DNA of 5,688 nt from Planctomycetota bacterium. GTDB lineage: Bacteria > Planctomycetota > UBA8108 > UBA1146 > JAJFFE01. The stretch covers positions 1 through 5,688 of the forward strand of contig JAGQRC010000280.1 in NCBI GenBank assembly GCA_020425835.1, written 5' to 3'. Shown here in pieces: positions 1 to 5,200 of the stretch (position 1 is the first letter of the stretch; every line of letters starts with the position of its first letter). A program made the position numbers and the translations under genes. The notes beneath the pieces were generated by a model. That model saw only the letters and a program-made list of their open reading frames with translations. It was not told where the DNA came from and did not search any database.

Positions 1-262
1 GTTGACCGCGTACGTCCTCGAGTCGGGGGCTCGACTGGCGGACGCGATCCGCGCGCCGGAGGCGGCGGTCGTCCTCTGGTCGGCGGGGGAGCGACAACGG
101 CAGCGCATCGGTGTCCCGATGCCCCCACCCGACGCCGTCGAGCGCACCGAAATCCTCGATCGCCTCGCTGAGACTCTCGGCGATGACACCTTCAACCGAG
201 CCCGAGCCCGAGGCGACGCCATGTCATCCGACGAAGCCCGTCGCTTCGCCCTCGACCTCTGA
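1..262 (+). CDS. C-terminal fragment of a probable regulatory ATPase-type protein (5' end outside window)
   Basis: An open frame enters from the left edge and stops at TGA 260-262, giving 86 visible residues. The fragment has an alanine-rich helical stretch, then a segment with RQRIGVPMPPPD, a helix with LAETLGD, and a tail ending SSDEARRFALDL. This resembles the extreme C-terminus of large AAA/NB-ARC-like regulators and adenylate-cyclase-type ATPases with TPR-like repeats, where an 'IGxPLPPxE ... LGExxFxxAWxxGRxLSxxEAxxxAL' tail is common. That match is from memory of the family and only the tail is visible, so no function is assigned. The TTG at position 2 is very unlikely to be the true start, because the fragment begins in the middle of a helical repeat. 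The gene is separated from the redox operon by about 550 non-coding bases and is probably unrelated to it. Confidence 0.55.
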   Translation, partial: LTAYVLESGARLADAIRAPEAAVVLWSAGERQRQRIGVPMPPPDAVERTEILDRLAETLGDDTFNRARARGDAMSSDEARRFALDL

Positions 263-280
263 CGAGGAGTGCCGCTCCGC

Positions 281-344
281 CCCGAACGAGCACCGCCCCG
301 ACCGAGCACCACCCCGAGCCCGAACCGCCCCGATGGATCCCGCC
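281..344. repeat. Degenerate 16-base tandem repeat
   Basis: The pentamer CCCGA recurs at 281, 297, 313 and 329, exactly 16 bases apart. The first two units match at 14 of 16 positions, the third matches the first at 12 of 16, and the fourth keeps little more than the pentamer. It begins 18 bases after the stop codon of the left-hand gene. It could be replication slippage or a chance run in CG-rich DNA; no function is suggested. Confidence 0.3.
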
Positions 345-465
345 CGGAGGGCGCGACGACCGCACCCGCGCATTCGCTACCGAGAGTACTCGGACCTTCG
401 TCGTCGGGATCCTCGACACCCTCCGCCGAACGGCCCGTGCGACTTCGAGGCTCGGCCGGAACGGC

Positions 466-606
466 CCGGGTCGAACACCCGGTCGGGTTTCCCCGATGGC
501 GGGGCTCGGACCATCGGCCGTTGTCCGTGGGTGGCGCTTCGCGAGGCCGTCGGCCCTTCGCCGGGGGGCACTGACCCAAACCCTTCTCGCACCGAGTCCG
601 ACTCGG
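466..606. other. Cluster of three small GC-rich hairpins
   Basis: Three perfect inverted repeats lie close together: CCGGGT/ACCCGG at 466-471 and 477-482 (loop 5), CCGATGG/CCATCGG at 493-499 and 511-517 (loop 11), and CCGAGT/ACTCGG at 592-597 and 601-606 (loop 3). Any could contribute to transcription termination of the left-hand gene or to structure in the operon leader, but none has a following T-tract. Short stems are frequent by chance at this GC content. Confidence 0.25.
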
Positions 607-688
607 GGGAGCTGAGCCTCTAGTTCTGGCCGCGATCGGCCGATGTTCGATGGTGTGCGAGCCGTGCTCGAGACCGCCGAGAGGTCGT

Positions 689-711
689 GGACCCGAAGAT
701 TGCTTCGGTCC
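689..711. other. Hairpin in the operon leader (9 bp, one bulge)
   Basis: GGAC (689-692) pairs with GTCC (708-711), and CGAAG (694-698) pairs with CTTCG (703-707), with a bulged C at 693 and the tetraloop ATTG. It begins two bases after the alternative GTG start at 687. A stable structure here would disfavour initiation at that GTG and fits a non-coding leader or a terminator without a U-tract. The function is not shown by the sequence. Confidence 0.3.
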
Positions 712-738
712 TCTCTCGCGTCGCGCACGGGGAGTGGG

Positions 739-777
739 AGACCCGGGCGTTCTCACCGCGTCCGCGCCCGTGGGTCT
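739..777. other. Long hairpin about 25 bases upstream of the flavoprotein RBS
   Basis: AGACCC (739-744) pairs with GGGTCT (772-777), and GGGCG (745-749) continues the stem with CGCCC (765-769), leaving a two-base GT bulge (770-771) and a 15-base loop. This 11-bp GC-rich stem ends 25 bases before the GAGGAG ribosome binding site. It could be a leader structure influencing expression of the operon; a chance origin is possible. Confidence 0.3.
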
Positions 778-802
778 GCGGCTCGTCCTCGGGCGGCCGA
801 GC

Positions 803-808
803 GAGGAG
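803..808 (+). promoter_or_regulatory. Ribosome binding site that sets the TTG start of the flavoprotein
   Basis: GAGGAG lies 7 bases before TTG 816, an ideal spacing. The only other in-frame start of note, GTG 687, has a GAGAGG only 2 bases upstream, which is too close. Starting at 816 also places the hydrophobic anchor at the very N-terminus. Confidence 0.65.
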
Positions 809-815
809 AGTTCGT

Positions 816-2207
816 TTGGATCCGATCGCCGCGACCGTCGTGCTCACGTTGCTGGTCGGTCTGCTCGCGCTCCTCGGGCGTTGGCAGCATCGCATCGACG
901 AGTATCAGCGCGAGGAAGTGCTCGCGAGCCTCTACGAGGCGAAGGAACGAGGCACCGACCGTGCCGTCGCCCAGTATCCGCACATCGATATCCAGGCCTG
1001 TATCGGATGCGGGAGCTGCATCGCGGCGTGCCCGGAAGAGCAGGTCATCGGGCTCGTCGACGGGGTGGCGCGCATCATTCACGGCGCGCGATGCATCGGT
1101 CACGCCCGCTGCGCCGATGTCTGCCCGGTCGGCGCGATCGAGGTCGGACTCGGCGACACTTCGAAGCGCAGCGACATTCCGATTCTCGACGATCGCTTCG
1201 AGACGTCGCGTCCGGGAATCCACATCGCCGGCGAACTCGGGGGGATGGCGCTGATCCGGATCGCGATCGAGCAGGGCGTTCGGGTGATCACGGAGATCGC
1301 CGAGGAGCTGACGGAGTCGGGGGAAGCGTCGAACAACCCGACAGATCCCGATCGGGGCTCCTACGACGTGCTGATCGTCGGGGCGGGGCCGGCCGGGCTC
1401 GCGGCGAGCCTCGAGGCGAAGCGCCGTGGACTCTCGTTCCTGACGATCGACCGCGAAGATCTCGGCGGCACGGTCCGCAAGTATCCGCGGCGCAAGCTGA
1501 CGATCGTGGGGCAGGTCTCGCTCCCGCTCTTCGGAGTCGTTCGACAGAAGGAGTTCCTCAAGGAGGAGCTGATCGAGTTCTGGGAGAAGCTCATCGCGGA
1601 CCACGAGATCCCGATCCGGACCGGGGTCCATCTCCAGGGGATCGAAGGGGAGCGCGGTGCCTTCACCATCCACACGTCGGCTGGGGTCGCCTCGGTTCGG
1701 AGGGTCGTGCTCGCCCTCGGTCGTCGTGGGACTCCGCGGAAGCTGGACGTGCCCGGTGAAGAGTCGGAACGGGTCCTCTACCAGCTGATCGACGCGGCGA
1801 CGTACAACAACGAGCGCCTCCTCGTCGTGGGCGGGGGCGACAGCGCGATCGAGGCGGCCACCGCGCTCGCGGACCAACACGGCAACGAGGTGACGCTGTC
1901 GTACCGTCGTGCTTCGTTCTTCCGGTTGAAGCGACGCAATCAGGAGCGCATCGAGGCGTATGCCGCACAGGGCAGGATCCGACTCCTTCTCTCCTCGCAG
2001 GTCAGACAGATCGAGGAGGATCACGCGGTCCTCGCCGTGACCGTCGATGGGGTCGACAAGATGGTGCGCGTCCCTGTCAGCTACACCTTCGTTCTCGCGG
2101 GTGGCGAGCCGCCTTACCAGTTCCTCGGCAAGCTGGGGATCCGCTTCGGCGGCGACGCGTCCGGAACCGATTCGGGATCCGCCGAGCGGGTCGCGGTGGA
2201 GGTGTAG
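816..2207 (+). CDS. Membrane-anchored ferredoxin-FAD/NAD(P) oxidoreductase
   Basis: The 463-residue product probably passes electrons between NAD(P)H and a membrane redox partner. Residues 4-21 form one hydrophobic anchor followed by basic residues (R22, R26, R32), so the bulk should face the cytoplasm. A 2[4Fe-4S] ferredoxin domain follows: C62-x2-C65-x2-C68-x3-C72-P, then C93-x2-H96-x2-C99-x3-C103-P, with His in place of the usual second Cys. Residues 183-435 are a thioredoxin-reductase-like flavoprotein with the FAD motif GAGPAG (189-194) and the NAD(P) motif GGGDSA (339-344). The redox CxxC of true thioredoxin reductases is absent, so it is more like ferredoxin-NADP reductase 2 or YpdA-type enzymes. 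The FAD-closing motif PGIHIAGE (133-140), normally C-terminal, sits before the Rossmann fold, suggesting a permuted flavin domain; I recall this layout in other ferredoxin-fused relatives. A TTG start is chosen over GTG 687, whose extra 43 residues are Arg/Ser/Pro-rich and featureless. It is the first gene of the operon; the natural partner is not proven. Confidence 0.85.
   Translation: MDPIAATVVLTLLVGLLALLGRWQHRIDEYQREEVLASLYEAKERGTDRAVAQYPHIDIQACIGCGSCIAACPEEQVIGLVDGVARIIHGARCIGHARCADVCPVGAIEVGLGDTSKRSDIPILDDRFETSRPGIHIAGELGGMALIRIAIEQGVRVITEIAEELTESGEASNNPTDPDRGSYDVLIVGAGPAGLAASLEAKRRGLSFLTIDREDLGGTVRKYPRRKLTIVGQVSLPLFGVVRQKEFLKEELIEFWEKLIADHEIPIRTGVHLQGIEGERGAFTIHTSAGVASVRRVVLALGRRGTPRKLDVPGEESERVLYQLIDAATYNNERLLVVGGGDSAIEAATALADQHGNEVTLSYRRASFFRLKRRNQERIEAYAAQGRIRLLLSSQVRQIEEDHAVLAVTVDGVDKMVRVPVSYTFVLAGGEPPYQFLGKLGIRFGGDASGTDSGSAERVAVEV
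2198..2202 (+). promoter_or_regulatory. Ribosome binding site inside the end of the flavoprotein gene
   Basis: GGAGG lies 8 bases before ATG 2211 and overlaps the last codons of the preceding gene. This supports the ATG start and translational coupling across the 3-base gap. Confidence 0.7.
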
Positions 2208-2210
2208 GCG

Positions 2211-3467
2211 ATGACCGACACTCCGCGCGACGTGCCGCCCGTCGACGACGACGATATCCCGATCATCGTCCTGCCCGACGATCTCGACCTGGATGCGCTG
2301 CAACGCGAGGACGAGCGCGAGGAGGAGATGCGCGAGGCTGCAGAGCGGGCGGAGCTCGATGCCATCTCACGTCGGGTGACGCCCCAGCGCATCGTCGACG
2401 CGTTCGCGATCCCGGAGGCGTTGGTCGACGAGACCGAGCAGCTTCGCGCCAAGCTCAAGTCCGAGCGCGAGAGAGATGATCTCGAGCGCGTGCGCCAGGA
2501 GCGCGAGCTGCGCGCCGCCGAGCTGCGTCGACTCCGTGACATTCAGGACGAACTCGACGCGGAGATCGCCGACGAGCTGGCGCAGCAGGCGAGACTCGCC
2601 ACGCTCCTGCGCTTCGTTCGTGCCGGTGGCGTCGTTCTCGTCGGGCTTCTCGCCGTTCTCACCTGGATCGGCTGGCCCTACTACGCGCTCCCACTGGCCA
2701 GTCGACCGTTCCACCCGTTCCACGACGCGTTGAGATCATCGGGATCGATCGGACTGACGCTCGGTATCGGCGCAACGGTGTTGATGCTCGCGAGCCTCGC
2801 CTATCTCGTGCGCAAGCGCCTGGTGCCCTGGCTCGGCGCCCGCACGTTGACCGGCTGGATGCGCTTTCACGTCGCGGCCGGAGTGCTGGGACCAGGGTTG
2901 GCTCTGGTGCATGCGTCGTTCGTGCCGACGAGCTTCCTCGGCGGCCTGGCGATCGCGGCGATGGCCATCGTTCTGGGTAGCGGCTTCGCCGGCCGGTATC
3001 TGCTGATGTACGTTCCGAAGTCGGCGGACGGCGGAGAGGTCCAGATCGCCGACCTTCGCCGGCGCCTGCGGGTCTACCGCCAGAAGCTGATCGACCTCGG
3101 CGTCGATGCGAGTCTGATCCGCGTGGATGACGACGATGCGCCGAAGAGCCGTCGCACTCCCTGGCTGATCACCGCGGTCGTGCGCGTGCTGCTCGGGGAC
3201 CGCGAGAGTCGTCGCGAGCTCCGCGAGCTGACCGAAGCGGTCCAGCAGCAACAGGGGCTCGGCGAGGAGGCGGGTACGGTGCTGGTCCTGGTCCGACGCC
3301 TCTGCCGCGAACGCCAATGGTTCGTCCGACACCGGGAGCTGCGGCGGATGGTCAGCGCGTGGCGCTTCGCGCACCGATGGCTCGCCATCGTGATGTTCGC
3401 GGCGATCGTCTTCCACGTCGGCCTCGCCTTGCGCTACGCGAACTTGTTCGGGATGGGAGATCAGTGA
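2211..3467 (+). CDS. Five-helix membrane protein, probable dihaem cytochrome b-like electron carrier
   Basis: The product has 418 residues and no name I can give. Residues 1-60 are very acidic; residues about 73-130 are charged, Glu/Arg-rich and predicted coiled coil. Five hydrophobic segments follow at about 138-160, 178-200, 217-236, 242-266 and 385-408, with a soluble, basic 115-residue loop between the last two. The positive-inside rule puts the N-terminus and this loop in the cytoplasm and the C-terminus in the periplasm. Helix 3 carries H220 and H234, and helix 5 carries H388 and H402. Both pairs are 14 apart, the geometry by which ferric-reductase/NOX and cytochrome-b proteins hold two haems, one near each membrane face. 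The FHxxxGxxGPxxxxxH and SGFAGRYL motifs (219-234, 257-264) recall an uncharacterised bacterial membrane family found beside oxidoreductases. Genes lie 3 bases before and overlap 1 base after, so it plausibly links the flavoprotein to the periplasmic cytochromes. Haem binding is inferred, not shown. Confidence 0.75.
   Translation: MTDTPRDVPPVDDDDIPIIVLPDDLDLDALQREDEREEEMREAAERAELDAISRRVTPQRIVDAFAIPEALVDETEQLRAKLKSERERDDLERVRQERELRAAELRRLRDIQDELDAEIADELAQQARLATLLRFVRAGGVVLVGLLAVLTWIGWPYYALPLASRPFHPFHDALRSSGSIGLTLGIGATVLMLASLAYLVRKRLVPWLGARTLTGWMRFHVAAGVLGPGLALVHASFVPTSFLGGLAIAAMAIVLGSGFAGRYLLMYVPKSADGGEVQIADLRRRLRVYRQKLIDLGVDASLIRVDDDDAPKSRRTPWLITAVVRVLLGDRESRRELRELTEAVQQQQGLGEEAGTVLVLVRRLCRERQWFVRHRELRRMVSAWRFAHRWLAIVMFAAIVFHVGLALRYANLFGMGDQ
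3455..3460 (+). promoter_or_regulatory. Ribosome binding site deciding the start of the 20-haem cytochrome
   Basis: GGGAGA lies 6 bases before ATG 3467. The frame stays open 150 bases further upstream, to 3317, but that extension lies within the membrane-protein gene and is Arg-rich. The ATGA-type overlap, the RBS and the signal-like N-terminus all favour 3467. Confidence 0.7.
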
Positions 3468-5200
3468 TGTTGCTCCACCCGAGGACCCAGCTCTGGGTCG
3501 GCTCGACGCTCGTGTTCTTCCTCTGCTGGAAGCTTGCCCTCACCGCACCGATGCCGGCGACGCTGTCCGCGACGCACGCGGCGATCGGTGAGCTCACCTC
3601 GCCCGACGGCTGCATCACCTGTCACCATCCCAGCGGTCTCGCTTTCGGCTGTCTCAGTTGTCACGAGGAGATCCAGGCGCAGCTCACCGCGGGTCGTGGC
3701 TACCACGCGCGCCTCATGGAGGCGACCGACCCGACGTGTGGGGGGTGCCACTCGGAGCACCTCGGTGAGGGTTTCTCCCTCACCAACGAGATCTCGTGGG
3801 GGGCTCAGGTGCCCGCGGCGTTCCGGCACACGCACGTCGACTTCGGGCTCGACGAGGCGCATCTCGAACTCCGCTGCGAGGCGTGCCACTTCGAGAAGCG
3901 GGAGGAGCCGTTCCGCCTGACGGCCTACCCGGATCAGGTTCGAGAGCGGACCTTCCTCGGGCTGACGCAGACGTGTGGTGCCTGTCACGAGGATCCGCAC
4001 GCCGGCGGATGGGTCGAAGAGTGCGGAGCGTGTCACGGTCAGCGCGACTTCGATCCTCCGGTCTACTTCGACCACTCGACGCACTTCCCGCTCGAGGGCG
4101 GACACGATGGGCTGACCTGCGAACAGTGTCACCGCATCCCCGGTGGGGCGCCCGAGCCGGGTCGTCCGCTGCCGTTCCCGTTCGACGATGCCCGAGGCGA
4201 CCAATGCGGCGACTGTCATCGAGATCCGCACCGTGTCGACTTCGCCGAGTCGTGCGATCGGTGTCACGACGTCGCCAAGGGGCACTGGTCGGCGCGCGAT
4301 GCGATGACCGCGGAGCGTCACGCGCGCTCCGGCTTCCCGCTGGTCGGGCCCCACGCCTCGGTCGCCTGCGAGGGTTGTCACGTCCCCGACCAGCCGTTCT
4401 CGGTTCGACATCCCGATCCTCGCGATCCGAGCTATCGCCGAGCGGAAGACACCTGCGACGGATGCCATGCCGACGTGCACCGAGGTCAGTTCGCGGACCG
4501 GTACGACGCGTGTCTCGACTGTCACCAGAAGCTGCGATTCGTTCCCTCGACGTTCGGCCAGGTCGATCACGCGGAGTCGTTCGAGCTACTCGGCGCCCAC
4601 CTCGGCGTCGCTTGTACGAGCTGTCACGAGCGGGACGCGGACGGTGCCCGCCGCTTCGTCGGACTCGGGCACGACTGCCGGGGTTGTCACGATGACCCCC
4701 ACGCCGGGCAGTTCGCGGAGGAGATCGCCGCCGGCGACTGCATCTCTTGCCACCGTCCGGAGAGCGACACCTTCGCGATTCGTCCGTTCGACCACGTCGC
4801 GCGCACCGGCGTCGAGCTGGTCGGGGCCCACGCGCGCGCGGAGTGCGTGAGTTGCCATGCCCGCCGGTCGTTCCCAGCGCCGGACGGGTCGGGCGAGATC
4901 GTCGCCCGTCGGTTCGTGGGAACCCCGCGGGAGTGCCGGTCCTGTCACACCGACGTCCATCTCGGCCAGTTCGACGAGTACGCCGGGTGCGATGCTTGCC
5001 ACGTGTCGCAGGAGAGCTGGGAGGATGTCGAGTTCGACCACGACGCGCAGTCGCGGTTCAAGCTCGAAGGCGCACACCGCGCCGTGCTCTGCACCGGGTG
5101 CCACCGACCGGTTCCGCTGGAGAACGGGCGCGAGTTCGTCCGCTACAAACCCCTCGATTTCGAGTGCGGGAGTTGCCATGAGATCGACACGCCGCGCTGA
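3467..5200 (+). CDS. Exported 20-haem cytochrome c (multihaem c3/c7-like repeats)
   Basis: The 577-residue product carries 20 CXXCH haem-attachment motifs, first Cys at 49, 62, 91, 137, 170, 186, 218, 247, 263, 301, 330, 349, 383, 404, 425, 460, 490, 508, 542 and 567, about one haem per 29 residues. A basic start and a hydrophobic stretch (about 8-26) form a signal peptide or uncleaved anchor; I see no clear AxA cleavage site, so anchoring to the inner membrane is possible. Haems 1-3 form an N-terminal unit. From residue 119 a three-haem module repeats with about 82-residue spacing, each with FxH before haem 1, GxH before haem 1 and DxH after haem 2. These extra His could be sixth ligands, giving bis-His low-spin haems. 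The protein stops after haem 2 of the sixth module. The start overlaps the preceding stop by one base (TGATG), and the end overlaps the next cytochrome by 23 bases. It likely acts as a periplasmic electron conduit or wire; the partner and direction are unknown. Haem maturation genes are not in the window. Confidence 0.92.
   Translation: MLLHPRTQLWVGSTLVFFLCWKLALTAPMPATLSATHAAIGELTSPDGCITCHHPSGLAFGCLSCHEEIQAQLTAGRGYHARLMEATDPTCGGCHSEHLGEGFSLTNEISWGAQVPAAFRHTHVDFGLDEAHLELRCEACHFEKREEPFRLTAYPDQVRERTFLGLTQTCGACHEDPHAGGWVEECGACHGQRDFDPPVYFDHSTHFPLEGGHDGLTCEQCHRIPGGAPEPGRPLPFPFDDARGDQCGDCHRDPHRVDFAESCDRCHDVAKGHWSARDAMTAERHARSGFPLVGPHASVACEGCHVPDQPFSVRHPDPRDPSYRRAEDTCDGCHADVHRGQFADRYDACLDCHQKLRFVPSTFGQVDHAESFELLGAHLGVACTSCHERDADGARRFVGLGHDCRGCHDDPHAGQFAEEIAAGDCISCHRPESDTFAIRPFDHVARTGVELVGAHARAECVSCHARRSFPAPDGSGEIVARRFVGTPRECRSCHTDVHLGQFDEYAGCDACHVSQESWEDVEFDHDAQSRFKLEGAHRAVLCTGCHRPVPLENGREFVRYKPLDFECGSCHEIDTPR
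3821..5179 (+). repeat. Protein-level triheme module repeated five and two-thirds times
   Basis: Within the 20-haem cytochrome, modules start at about 3821, 4067, 4319, 4562, 4787 and 5033. The pattern is FxH, about 8-11 residues, GxH, CxxCH (haem 1), a variable insert, CxxCHxDxHxGQF (haem 2), 9-14 residues, CxxCH (haem 3). The leading His falls at residues 121, 203, 285, 368, 443 and 525, so the steps are 82, 82, 83, 75 and 82 residues. First-haem cysteines fall at 137, 218, 301, 383, 460 and 542. The first unit is degenerate (DEAH for GxH, AGGW for xGQF). DNA identity between modules is modest, so the duplication is old. The sixth copy lacks haem 3 and the DxH histidine. Confidence 0.85.
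5168..5172 (+). promoter_or_regulatory. Ribosome binding site of the downstream lipoprotein-like cytochrome
   Basis: GGGAG lies 5 bases before ATG 5178, inside the coding end of the 20-haem gene (it forms part of the codons of its last CXXCH). It supports a start that overlaps the upstream gene by 23 bases. Confidence 0.55.

Larger units (their letters stand above)
263..815. other. Intergenic region with inverted repeats, no credible gene
   Basis: These 553 bases lie between the stop of the left-hand gene and the preferred TTG start of the flavoprotein. The open frames present on either strand are rich in Arg, Pro and Ser, show no domain or hydrophobic pattern I recognise, and look like the chance frames expected at high GC. 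The region holds a 16-base degenerate tandem repeat (281-344), small hairpins at 466-482, 493-517 and 592-606, and two larger hairpins at 689-711 and 739-777 just ahead of the operon. The operon promoter and the terminator of the upstream gene should be here, but I cannot identify convincing -35/-10 elements, and no hairpin is followed by a T-run. Confidence 0.6.

Noticed and set aside
2..4. TTG at the left edge as the start of the first gene
   Set aside because: The frame is open to the edge and the fragment begins within helical repeat-like sequence, so it is a truncated C-terminus.
688..704. Sigma-54-like promoter (TGG ... TTGCT) ahead of the operon
   Set aside because: The distance between GG (689-690) and GC (702-703) is 11 bases, where sigma-54 promoters require 10, and the -24 element is otherwise poor.
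111..728. Open frames on both strands in and near the intergenic region
   Set aside because: They are Arg/Pro/Ser-rich with no domain, no convincing RBS and no hydrophobic pattern, and they overlap one another.
753..2303. Long minus-strand open frame of 516 codons opposite the flavoprotein
   Set aside because: It is the antisense shadow of a gene with clear FeS, FAD and NAD(P) motifs. Its product is Arg/Asp/His-rich with no recognisable domain, as expected in high-GC DNA.
3317..3466. Upstream extension of the 20-haem cytochrome frame
   Set aside because: It lies wholly within the membrane-protein gene in another frame, is Arg-rich, and would bury the signal sequence. ATG 3467 has a good RBS.
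3461..4570. Minus-strand open frame of 369 codons opposite the 20-haem cytochrome
   Set aside because: It is antisense to regular CXXCH repeats on the plus strand, and its periodic Val/Arg content only mirrors those repeats.
3821..5179. CRISPR-like or recent DNA tandem array suggested by the regular period of about 246 bases
   Set aside because: The periodicity is at the protein level (haem motifs). The DNA units vary in length and sequence and are entirely coding.
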